Source of the DNA: Dermacentor variabilis
Taxonomy: Eukaryota; Arthropoda; Arachnida; Ixodida; Ixodidae
Assembly (NCBI RefSeq): GCF_050947875.1
Contig: NW_027460404.1
Location: forward strand, 1-64,000
Reading direction: 5' to 3'
DNA: 64,000 bases
Shown: piece after piece, positions 36,001 through 47,773 of the stretch
Numbering within the stretch: position 1 is the first letter of the stretch
Layout of the letters: the number at the start of each line of letters is the position of its first letter
The notes under the pieces: model-generated
Seen by the model: only the letters and a program-made list of their open reading frames with translations
What the model was told of the DNA's origin: nothing
Databases searched by the model: none
Translations under genes and position numbers: made by a program

Positions 36001-37390
36001 TTCTACCAAACGACGAGAAAGGCATGCCGATGCTGCTCTTTTTAGCACCCGCACATGGATTTGTGCCAAAACGCGTTTTAAGCATGCACATGCATCTTTT
36101 GGTAGACGCGGACGCAGTTTTCTGCAAAACCGCACGATATGCATGCAAATGGTGCTTTTGGCAGAACGCGCACGTGGATTTCTACCAAACGACGTGAAAA
36201 GCATGCCGATGCTGCTCTTTTTAGCACCCGCACATTGTTTTGTGCCAAAACGCGTTTTAAGCATGCACATGCATCTTTTGGTAGACGCGGACGCAGTTTT
36301 CTGCAAAACCACACGATATGCATGCAAATGGTGCTTTTGGCAGAACGCGCACGTGGATTTCTACCAAACGACGTGAAAAGCATGCCGATGCTGCTCTTTT
36401 TAGCAACCGCACATGGATTTGTGCCAAAACGCGTTTTAAGCATGCACATGCATCTTTTGGTAGACGCTGACGCAGTTTTCTGCAAAACCACACGATATGC
36501 ATGCAAATGGTGGTTTTGGCAGAAGGCGCGCGTGGATTTCTACCAAACGACGTGAAAAGCATGCCGATGCTGCTCTTTTAGCACCCGCACATGGATTTGT
36601 GCCAAAACGCGTTTTAAGCATGCATATGCATCTTTTGGTAGACGCGGACGCAGTTTTCTGCAAAACCACACGATATACATGCAAATGGTGCTTTTGGCAG
36701 AACCCGCACGTGGATTTCTACCAAACGACGTGAAAGGCATGCCGATGCTGCTCTTTTTAGCACCCGCACATGGATTTGTGCCAAAACGCGTTTTAAGCAT
36801 GCACATGCATCTTTTGGTAGACGCTGACGCAGTTTTCTGCAAAACCACACGATATGCATGCAAATGGTGGTTTTGGCAGAACGCGCACGTGGATTTCTAC
36901 CAAACGACGTGAAAAGCATGCCGATGCTGCTCTTTTTAGCACCCGCACATGGATTTGTGCCAAAACGCGTTTTAAGCATGCACATGCATCTTTTGGTAGA
37001 CGCGGACGCAGTTTTCTGCAAAACCGCACGATATGCATGCAAATGGTGCTTTTGGCAGAACGCGCACGTGGATTTCTACCAAACGACGTGAAAAGCATGC
37101 CGATGCTGCTCTTTTTAGCACCCGCACATGGATTTGTGCCAAAACGCGTTTTAAGCATGCACATGTATCTTTTGGTAGACGCGGACGCAGTTTTCGGCAA
37201 AACCACACGATATGCATGCAAATGGTGCTTTTGGCAGAACGCGCGCGTGGATTTCTACCAAACGACGTGAAAAGCATGCCGATGCTGCTCTTTTTAGCAC
37301 CCGCACATGGATTTGTGCCAAAACGCGTGTTAAGCATGCACATGCATCTTTTGGTAGACGCGGACGCAGTTTTCTGCAAAACCACACGAT
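33097..37390 (+). repeat. 24-mer HOR copy 2 (4,294 bp)
   Basis: The first 18 monomers (33097-36317) match 27013-30233, and the next five (36318-37211) match 32024-32917. Copy-specific changes are CGCGTTTT in place of CGAGTTTT, GAAAGGCATG replacing the CCTGCC mark in the P-type monomer (33813), ATGGAAATGG (35244) and GACGAGAAAGG near 36014. From 33813 on, the same series can also be phased as a HOR of about 20 monomers that continues downstream. Confidence 0.85.
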
Positions 37391-37569
37391 ATGCATGCAA
37401 ATGGTGCTTTTGGCAGAACGCGCACGTGGATTTCTACCAAACGACGTGAAAAGCCTGCCGATGCTGCTCTTTTTAGCACCGGCACATGGATTTGTGCTAA
37501 AACGCGTTTTAAGCATGCACATGCATCTTTTGGTAGACGCGGACGCACTTTTCTGCAAAACCACACGAT
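37391..37569 (+). repeat. Example of the P monomer subfamily (CCGGC / GTGCTAAAA)
   Basis: Subfamily P is marked by AAAAGCCTGCC, CCGGCAC, GTGCTAAAACG and often GCACTTTTC. Full or near-full members start at about 1074, 2148, 3041, 5010, 5904, 10198, 11273, 14490, 15563, 16456, 19855, 23256, 24329, 27729, 37391, 40795, 44553, 47774, 50996, 52966, 53503, 56725, 58694, 60305, 61021 and 62629. The monomer starting at 8410 has the first three markers but GCAGTTTTC. The monomer at 33813 lacks only the CCTGCC mark, and those at 9126 and 18423 keep GTGCC. The preceding monomer very often carries GTGTTAAG. P is used here as the phase mark of the HORs. Confidence 0.85.
37471..37502. other. Perfect-arm inverted repeat in a P monomer
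   Basis: TTTTAGCAC (37471-37479) and GTGCTAAAA (37494-37502) are perfectly complementary over 9 bp with a 14-base centre. The C to T change that defines the subfamily restores pairing lost in the consensus. The same perfect dyad recurs in most P monomers and also in CCGGC/GTGCTAAAA monomers without the CCTGCC mark, such as those at 1610, 4473, 5189, 7873 and 8589. Confidence 0.8.
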
Positions 37570-40500
37570 ATGCATGCAAATGGTGCTTTTGGCAGAACGC
37601 GCACGTGGATTTCTACCAAACGACGTGAAAAGCGTGCCGATGCTGCTCTTTTTAGCACCCGCACATGGATTTGTGCCAAAACGCGTTTTAAGCATGCACA
37701 TGCATCTTTTGGTAGACGCGGACGCAGTTTTCTGCAAAACCGCACGATATGCATGCAAATGGTGCTTTTGGCAGAACGCACACGTGGATTTCTACCAAAC
37801 GACGTGAAAAGCATGCCGATGCTGCTCTTTTTAGCACCCGCACATGGATTTGTGCCAAAACGCGTTTTAAGCATGCACATGCATCTTTTGGTAGACGCGA
37901 ACGCAGTTTTCTGCAAAACCACACGATATGCATGCAAATGGTGCTTTTGGCAGAACGCGCGCGTGGATTTCTACCAAACGACGTGAAAAGCATGCCGATG
38001 CTGCTCTTTTTAGCACCCGCACATGGATTTGTGCCAAAACGCGTGTTAAGCATGCACATGCATCTTTTGGTAGACGCGGACGCAGTTTTCTGCAAAACCA
38101 CACGATATGCATGCAAATGGTGCTTTTGGCAGAACGCGCACGTGGATTTCTACCAAACGACGTGAAAAGCATGCCGATGCTGCTCTTTTTAGCACCCGCA
38201 CATGGATTTGTGCCAAAACGCGTTTTAAGCATGCACATGCATCTTTTGGTAGACGCGGACGCAGTTTCCTGCAAAACCACACGATATGCATGCAAATGGT
38301 GCTTTTGGCAGAACGCGCACGTGGATTTCTACCAAACGACGTGAAAAGCATGCCGATGCTGCTCTTTTTAGCACCCGCACGTGGATTTGTGCCAAAACGC
38401 GTGTTAAGCATGCACATGCATCTTTTGGTAGACGCGGACGCAGTTTTCTGCAAAACCACACGATATGCATGCAAATGGTGCTTTTGGCAGAACCGCGCAC
38501 GTGGATTTCTACCAAACGACGTGAAAAGCATGCCGATGCTGCTCTTTTTGGCACCCGCACATGGATTTGTGCCAAAACGCGTTTTAAGCATGCACATGTA
38601 TCTTTTGGTAGACGCGGACGCAGTTTTCTGCAAAACCACACGATATGCATGCAAATGGTGCTTTTGGCAGAACGCGCACGTGGATTTCTACCAAACGACG
38701 TGAAAAGAGCATGCCGATGCTGCTCTTTTTAGCACCCGCACATTGTTTTGTGCCAAAACGCTTTTTAAGCATGCACATGCATCTTTTGGTAGACGCGAAC
38801 GCAGTTTTCTGCAAAACCACACGATATGCATGCAAATGGTGCTTTTGGCAGAACGCGCACGTGGATTTCTACCAAACGACGTGAAGAGCATGCCGATGCT
38901 GCTCTTTTTAGCATCCGAACATGAATTTGTAGCAAAACGCGTTTTAAGCATGCACATGCATCTTTTGGTAGACGCGGACGCAGTTTTCTGCAAAACCACA
39001 CGATATGCACGCAAATGGTGCTTTTGGCAGAACGCGCACGTGGATTTCTACCAAACGGCGTGAAAAGCATGCCGACGCTGCTCTTTTTAGCACCCGCACA
39101 TGGATTTGTGCCAAAACGCGTTTTAAGCATGCACATGCATCTTTTGGTAGACGCGGACGCAGTTTTCTGCAAAACCGCACGATATGCATGCAAATGGTGC
39201 TTTTGGCAGAACGCGCACGTGGATTTCTACCAAACGACGTGAAAAGCATGCCGATGCTGCTCTTTTTAGCACCCGCACATTGTTTTGTGCCAAAACGCGT
39301 TTTAAGCATGCACATGCATCTTTTGGTAGACGCGGACGCAGTTTTCTGCAAAACCACACGATATGCATGCAAATGGTGGTTTTGGCCAGAACGCGCACGT
39401 GGATTTCTACCAAACGACGTGAAAAGCATGCCGATGCTGCTCTTTTTAGCACCCGCACATGGATTTGTGCCAAAACGCGTTTTAAGCATGCATATGCATC
39501 TTTTGGTAGACGCGGAAACAGTTTTCTGCAAAACCACACGATATACATGCAAATGGTGCTTTTGGCAGAACCCGCACGTGGATTTCTACCAAACGACGTG
39601 AAAGGCATGCCGATGCTGCTCTTTTTAGCACCCGCACATGGATTTGTGCCAAAACGCGTTTTAAGCATGCACATGCATCTTTTGGTAGACGCGGACGCAG
39701 TTTTCTGCAAAACCGCACGATATGCATGCAAATGGTGCTTTTGGCAGAACGCGCACGTGGATTTCTACCAAACGACGTGAAAAGCATGCCGATGCTGCTC
39801 TTTTTAGCACCCGCACATGGATTTGTGCCAAAACGCGTTTTAAGCATGCACATGCATCTTTTGGTAGACGCTGACGCAGTTTTCTGCAAAACCACACGAT
39901 ATGCATGCAAATGGTGGTTTTGGCAGAAGGCGCACGTGGATTTCTACCAAACGACGTGAAAAGCATGCCGATGCTGCTCTTTTAGCACCCGCACATGGAT
40001 TTGTGCCAAAACGCGTTTTAAGCATGCATATGCATCTTTTGGTAGACGCGGACGCAGTTTTCTGCAAAACCACACGATATACATGCAAATGGTGCTTTTG
40101 GCAGAACCCGCACGTGGATTTCTACCAAACGACGTGAAAGGCATGCCGATGCTGCTCTTTTTAGCACCCGCACATGGATTTGTGCCAAAACGCGTTTTAA
40201 GCATGCACATGCATCTTTTGGTAGACGCTGACGCAGTTTTCTGCAAAACCACACGATATGCATGCAAATGGTGGTTTTGGCAGAACGCGCACGTGGATTT
40301 CTACCAAACGACGTGAAAAGCATGCCGATGCTGCTCTTTTTAGCACCCGCACATGGATTTGTGCCAAAACGCGTTTTAAGCATGCACATGCATCTTTTGG
40401 TAGACGCGGACGCAGTTTTCTGCAAAACCGCACGATATGCATGCAAATGGTGCTTTTGGCAGAACGCGCACGTGGATTTCTACCAAACGACGTGAAAAGC

Positions 40501-40794
40501 ATGCCGATGCTGCTATTTTTAGCACCCGCACATGGATTTGTGCCAAAACGCGTTTTAAGCATGCACATGTATCTTTTGCTAGACGCGGACGCAGTTTTCG
40601 GCAAAACCACACGATATGCATGCAAATGGTGCTTTTGGCAGAACGCGCACGTGGATTTCTACCAAACGACGTGAAAAGCATGCCGATGCTGCTCTTTTTA
40701 GCACCCGCACATGGATTTGTGCCAAAACGCGTGTTAAGCATGCACATGCATCTTTTGGTAGACGCGGACGCAGTTTTCTGCAAAACCACACGAT

Positions 40795-43700
40795 ATGCAT
40801 GCAAATGGTGCTTTTGGCAGAACGCGCACGTGGATTTCTACCAAACGACGTGAAAAGCCTGCCGATGCTGCTCTTTTTAGCACCGGCACATGGATTTGTG
40901 CTAAAACGCGTTTTAAGCATGCACATGCATCTTTTGGTAGACGCGGACGCACTTTTCTGCAAAACCACACGATATGCATGCAAATGGTGCTTTTGGCAGA
41001 ACGCGCACGTGGATTTCTACCAAACGACGTGAAAAGCGTGCCGATGCTGCTCTTTTTAGCACCCGCACATGGATTTGTGCCAAAACGCGTTTTAAGCATG
41101 CACATGCATCTTTTGGTAGACGCGGACGCAGTTTTCTGCAAAACCGCACGATATGCATGCAAATGGTGCTTTTGGCAGAACGCACACGTGGATTTCTACC
41201 AAACGACGTGAAAAGCATGCCGATGCTGCTCTTTTTAGCACCCGCACATGGATTTGTGCCAAAACGCGTTTTAAGCATGCACATGCATCTTTTGGTAGAC
41301 GCGAACGCAGTTTTCTGCAAAACCACACGATATGCATGCAAATGGTGCTTTTGGCAGAACGCGCGCGTGGATTTCTACCAAACGACGTGAAAAGCATGCC
41401 GATGCTGCTCTTTTTAGCACCCGCACATGGATTTGTGCCAAAACGCGTGTTAAGCATGCACATGCATCTTTTGGTAGACGCGGACGCAGTTTTCTGCAAA
41501 ACCACACGATATGCATGCAAATGGTGCTTTTGGCAGAACGCGCACGTGGATTTCTACCAAACGACGTGAAAAGCATGCCGATGCTGCTCTTTTTAGCACC
41601 CGCACATGGATTTGTGCCAAAACGCGTTTTAAGCATGCACATGCATCTTTTGGTAGACGCGGACGCAGTTTCCTGCAAAACCACACGATATGCATGCAAA
41701 TGGTGCTTTTGGCAGAACGCGCACGTGGATTTCTACCAAACGACGTGAAAAGCATGCCGATGCTGCTCTTTTTAGCACCCGCACATGGATTTGTGCCAAA
41801 ACGCGTGTTAAGCATGCACATGCATCTTTTGGTAGACGCGGACGCAGTTTTCTGCAAAACCACACGATATGCATGCAAATGGTGCTTTTGGCAGAACGCG
41901 CACGTGGATTTCTACCAAACGACGTGAAAAGCATGCCGATGCTGCTCTTTTTAGCACCCGCACATGGATTTGTGCCAAAACGCGTGTTAAGCATGCACAT
42001 GCATCTTTTGGTAGACGCGGACGCAGTTTTCTGCAAAACCACACGATATGCATGCAAATGGTGCTTTTGGCAGAACGCGCACGTGGATTTCTACCAAACG
42101 ACGTGAAAAGCATGCCGATGCTGCTCTTTTTGGCACCCGCACATGGATTTGTGCCAAAACGCGTTTTAAGCATGCACATGTATCTTTTGGTAGACGCGGA
42201 CGCAGTTTTCTGCAAAACCACACGATATGCATGCAAATGGTGCTTTTGGCAGAACGCGCACGTGGATTTCTACCAAACGACGTGAAAAGCATGCCGATGC
42301 TGCTCTTTTTAGCACCCGCACATTGTTTTGTGCCAAAACGCTTTTTAAGCATGCACATGCATCTTTTGGTAGACGCGAACGCAGTTTTCTGCAAAACCAC
42401 ACGATATGCATGGAAATGGTGCTTTTGGCAGAACGCGCACGTGGATTTCTACCAAACGACGTGAAGAGCATGCCGATGCTGCTCTTTTTAGCATCCGAAC
42501 ATGAATTTGTAGCAAAACGCGTTTTAAGCATGCACATGCATCTTTTGGTAGACGCGGACGCAGTTTTCTGCAAAACCACACGATATGCACGCAAATGGTG
42601 CTTTTGGCAGAACGCGCACGTGGATTTCTACCAAACGGCGTGAAAAGCATGCCGACGCTGCTCTTTTTAGCACCCGCACATGGATTTGTGCCAAAACGCG
42701 TTTTAAGCATGCACATGCATCTTTTGGTAGACGCGGACGCAGTTTTCTGCAAAACCGCACGATATGCATGCAAATGGTGCTTTTGGCAGAACGCGCACGT
42801 GGATTTCTACCAAACGACGTGAAAAGCATGCCGATGCTGCTCTTTTTAGCACCCGCACATTGTTTTGTGCCAAAACGCGTTTTAAGCATGCACATGCATC
42901 TTTTGGTAGACGCGGACGCAGTTTTCTGCAAAACCACACGATATGCATGCAAATGGTGGTTTTGGCAGAACGCGCACGTGGATTTCTACCAAACGACGTG
43001 AAAAGCATGCCGATGCTGCTCTTTTTAGCACCCGCACATGGATTTGTGCCAAAACGCGTTTTAAGCATGCATATGCATCTTTTGGTAGACGCGGAAACAG
43101 TTTTCTGCAAAACCACACGATATACATGCAAATGGTGCTTTTGGCAGAACCCGCACGTGGATTTCTACCAAACGACGAGAAAGGCATGCCGATGCTGCTC
43201 TTTTTAGCACCCGCACATGGATTTGTGCCAAAACGCGTTTTAAGCATGCACATGCATCTTTTGGTAGACGCGGACGCAGTTTTCTGCAAAACCGCACGAT
43301 ATGCATGCAAATGGTGCTTTTGGCAGAACGCGCACGTGGATTTCTACCAAACGACGTGAAAAGCATGCCGATGCTGCTCTTTTTAGCACCCGCACATTGT
43401 TTTGTGCCAAAACGCGTTTTAAGCATGCACATGCATCTTTTGGTAGACGCGGACGCAGTTTTCTGCAAAACCACACGATATGCATGCAAATGGTGCTTTT
43501 GGCAGAACGCGCACGTGGATTTCTACCAAACGACGTGAAAAGCATGCCGATGCTGCTCTTTTTAGCAACCGCACATGGATTTGTGCCAAAACGCGTTTTA
43601 AGCATGCACATGCATCTTTTGGTAGACGCTGACGCAGTTTTCTGCAAAACCACACGATATGCATGCAAATGGTGGTTTTGGCAGAAGGCGCGCGTGGATT

Positions 43701-44552
43701 TCTACCAAACGACGTGAAAAGCATGCCGATGCTGCTCTTTTAGCACCCGCACATGGATTTGTGCCAAAACGCGTTTTAAGCATGCATATGCATCTTTTGG
43801 TAGACGCGGACGCAGTTTTCTGCAAAACCACACGATATACATGCAAATGGTGCTTTTGGCAGAACCCGCACGTGGATTTCTACCAAACGACGTGAAAGGC
43901 ATGCCGATGCTGCTCTTTTTAGCACCCGCACATGGATTTGTGCCAAAACGCGTTTTAAGCATGCACATGCATCTTTTGGTAGACGCTGACGCAGTTTTCT
44001 GCAAAACCACACGATATGCATGCAAATGGTGGTTTTGGCAGAACGCGCACGTGGATTTCTACCAAACGACGTGAAAAGCATGCCGATGCTGCTCTTTTTA
44101 GCACCCGCACATGGATTTGTGCCAAAACGCGTTTTAAGCATGCACATGCATCTTTTGGTAGACGCGGACGCAGTTTTCTGCAAAACCGCACGATATGCAT
44201 GCAAATGGTGCTTTTGGCAGAACGCGCACGTGGATTTCTACCAAACGACGTGAAAAGCATGCCGATGCTGCTCTTTTTAGCACCCGCACATGGATTTGTG
44301 CCAAAACGCGTTTTAAGCATGCACATGTATCTTTTGGTAGACGCGGACGCAGTTTTCGGCAAAACCACACGATATGCATGCAAATGGTGCTTTTGGCAGA
44401 ACGCGCGCGTGGATTTCTACCAAACGACGTGAAAAGCATGCCGATGCTGCTCTTTTTAGCACCCGCACATGGATTTGTGCCAAAACGCGTGTTAAGCATG
44501 CACATGCATCTTTTGGTAGACGCGGACGCAGTTTTCTGCAAAACCACACGAT
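40795..44552 (+). repeat. ~20-mer HOR copy phased on P (21 monomers)
   Basis: The same order starts again at P 40795. Monomers 40795-41868 match 37391-38465, and an extra GTGTTAAG monomer (41869) follows. From 42048 to 44552 it matches 34886-37390 with offset 7,162 bp, including private marks of that copy such as ATGGAAATGG (42406), GACGAGAAAGG (near 43176) and AGCAACCGCAC (43480). This copy is therefore a mosaic of the two preceding ones. Confidence 0.85.
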
Positions 44553-47500
44553 ATGCATGCAAATGGTGCTTTTGGCAGAACGCGCACGTGGATTTCTACC
44601 AAACGACGTGAAAAGCCTGCCGATGCTGCTCTTTTTAGCACCGGCACATGGATTTGTGCTAAAACGCGTTTTAAGCATGCACATGCATCTTTTGGTAGAC
44701 GCGGACGCACTTTTCTGCAAAACCACACGATATGCATGCAAATGGTGCTTTTGGCAGAACGCGCACGTGGATTTCTACCAAACGACGTGAAAAGCGTGCC
44801 GATGCTGCTCTTTTTAGCACCCGCACATGGATTTGTGCCAAAACGCGTTTTAAGCATGCACATGCATCTTTTGGTAGACGCGGACGCAGTTTTCTGCAAA
44901 ACCGCACGATATGCATGCAAATGGTGCTTTTGGCAGAACGCACACGTGGATTTCTACCAAACGACGTGAAAAGCATGCCGATGCTGCTCTTTTTAGCACC
45001 CGCACATGGATTTGTGCCAAAACGCGTTTTAAGCATGCACATGCATCTTTTGGTAGACGCGAACGCAGTTTTCTGCAAAACCACACGATATGCATGCAAA
45101 TGGTGCTTTTGGCAGAACGCGCGCGTGGATTTCTACCAAACGACGTGAAAAGCATGCCGATGCTGCTCTTTTTAGCACCCGCACATGGATTTGTGCCAAA
45201 ACGCGTGTTAAGCATGCACATGCATCTTTTGGTAGACGCGGACGCAGTTTTCTGCAAAACCACACGATATGCATGCAAATGGTGCTTTTGGCAGAACGCG
45301 CACGTGGATTTCTACCAAACGACGTGAAAAGCATGCCGATGCTGCTCTTTTTAGCACCCGCACATGGATTTGTGCCAAAACGCGTTTTAAGCATGCACAT
45401 GCATCTTTTGGTAGACGCGGACGCAGTTTCCTGCAAAACCACACGATATGCATGCAAATGGTGCTTTTGGCAGAACGCGCACGTGGATTTCTACCAAACG
45501 ACGTGAAAAGCATGCCGATGCTGCTCTTTTTGGCACCCGCACATGGATTTGTGCCAAAACGCGTTTTAAGCATGCACATGTATCTTTTGGTAGACGCGGA
45601 CGCAGTTTTCTGCAAAACCACACGATATGCATGCAAATGGTGCTTTTGGCAGAACGCGCACGTGGATTTCTACCAAACGACGTGAAAAGCATGCCGATGC
45701 TGCTCTTTTTAGCACCCGCACATTGTTTTGTGCCAAAACGCTTTTTAAGCATGCACATGCATCTTTTGGTAGACGCGAACGCAGTTTTCTGCAAAACCAC
45801 ACGATATGCATGCAAATGGTGCTTTTGGCAGAACGCGCACGTGGATTTCTACCAAACGACGTGAAGAGCATGCCGATGCTGCTCTTTTTAGCATCCGAAC
45901 ATGAATTTGTAGCAAAACGCGTTTTAAGCATGCACATGCATCTTTTGGTAGACGCGGACGCAGTTTTCTGCAAAACCACACGATATGCACGCAAATGGTG
46001 CTTTTGGCAGAACGCGCACGTGGATTTCTACCAAACGGCGTGAAAAGCATGCCGACGCTGCTCTTTTTAGCACCCGCACATGGATTTGTGCCAAAACGCG
46101 TTTTAAGCATGCACATGCATCTTTTGGTAGACGCGGACGCAGTTTTCTGCAAAACCGCACGATATGCATGCAAATGGTGCTTTTGGCAGAACGCGCACGT
46201 GGATTTCTACCAAACGACGTGAAAAGCATGCCGATGCTGCTCTTTTTAGCACCCGCACATTGTTTTGTGCCAAAACGCGTTTTAAGCATGCACATGCATC
46301 TTTTGGTAGACGCGGACGCAGTTTTCTGCAAAACCACACGATATGCATGCAAATGGTGGTTTTGGCAGAACGCGCACGTGGATTTCTACCAAACGACGTG
46401 AAAAGCATGCCGATGCTGCTCTTTTTAGCACCCGCACATGGATTTGTGCCAAAACGCGTTTTAAGCATGCATATGCATCTTTTGGTAGACGCGGAAACAG
46501 TTTTCTGCAAAACCACACGATATACATGCAAATGGTGCTTTTGGCAGAACCCGCACGTGGATTTCTACCAAACGACGTGAAAGGCATGCCGATGCTGCTC
46601 TTTTTAGCACCCGCACATGGATTTGTGCCAAAACGCGTTTTAAGCATGCACATGCATCTTTTGGTAGACGCGGACGCAGTTTTCTGCAAAACCGCACGAT
46701 ATGCATGCAAATGGTGCTTTTGGCAGAACGCGCACGTGGATTTCTACCAAACGACGTGAAAAGCATGCCGATGCTGCTCTTTTTAGCACCCGCACATGGA
46801 TTTGTGCCAAAACGCGTTTTAAGCATGCACATGCATCTTTTGGTAGACGCTGACGCAGTTTTCTGCAAAACCACACGATATGCATGCAAATGGTGGTTTT
46901 GGCAGAAGGCGCACGTGGATTTCTACCAAACGACGTGAAAAGCATGCCGATGCTGCTCTTTTAGCACCCGCACATGGATTTGTGCCAAAACGCGTTTTAA
47001 GCATGCATATGCATCTTTTGGTAGACGCGGACGCAGTTTTCTGCAAAACCACACGATATACATGCAAATGGTGCTTTTGGCAGAACCCGCACGTGGATTT
47101 CTACCAAACGACGTGAAAGGCATGCCGATGCTGCTCTTTTTAGCACCCGCACATGGATTTGTGCCAAAACGCGTTTTAAGCATGCACATGCATCTTTTGG
47201 TAGACGCTGACGCAGTTTTCTGCAAAACCACACGATATGCATGCAAATGGTGGTTTTGGCAGAACGCGCACGTGGATTTCTACCAAACGACGTGAAAAGC
47301 ATGCCGATGCTGCTCTTTTTAGCACCCGCACATGGATTTGTGCCAAAACGCGTTTTAAGCATGCACATGCATCTTTTGGTAGACGCGGACGCAGTTTTCT
47401 GCAAAACCGCACGATATGCATGCAAATGGTGCTTTTGGCAGAACGCGCACGTGGATTTCTACCAAACGACGTGAAAAGCATGCCGATGCTGCTATTTTTA

Positions 47501-47773
47501 GCACCCGCACATGGATTTGTGCCAAAACGCGTTTTAAGCATGCACATGTATCTTTTGCTAGACGCGGACGCAGTTTTCGGCAAAACCACACGATATGCAT
47601 GCAAATGGTGCTTTTGGCAGAACGCGCACGTGGATTTCTACCAAACGACGTGAAAAGCATGCCGATGCTGCTCTTTTTAGCACCCGCACATGGATTTGTG
47701 CCAAAACGCGTGTTAAGCATGCACATGCATCTTTTGGTAGACGCGGACGCAGTTTTCTGCAAAACCACACGAT
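44553..47773 (+). repeat. ~20-mer HOR copy phased on P (18 monomers)
   Basis: Monomers 44553-45447 match 37391-38285 (offset 7,162 bp), and 45985-47773 match 39005-40794 (offset 6,979-6,980 bp). The change of offset reflects one missing monomer: the GTGTTAAG type at 38286 is absent here. The TGCTATTTTTAG/TTTTGCTAG monomer (47416) is shared with 40437. Confidence 0.85.

Larger units (their letters stand above)
37391..40794 (+). repeat. ~20-mer HOR copy phased on P (19 monomers)
   Basis: The order is P (37391), AGCGTGCC (37570), GCACACG with GCGAACG (37749), GCGCGCG (37928), GTTTCCTGC (38107), GTGTTAAG (38286), TTTTTGGCACC with CATGTATC (38466), CACATTG (38645), GAAGAGC with ATCCGAAC (38826), ACGGCGTG (39005), CACATTG (39184), GGTGG with GCATATG (39363), ATACATGC with GAACCCG (39543), and on to TGCTATTTTTAG with TTTTGCTAG (40437). 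Private insertions occur near 38493 (one C), 38707 (AG) and 39386 (one C). Monomer 39722 looks like a fusion of the two types at 36139 and 36318. Confidence 0.85.
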
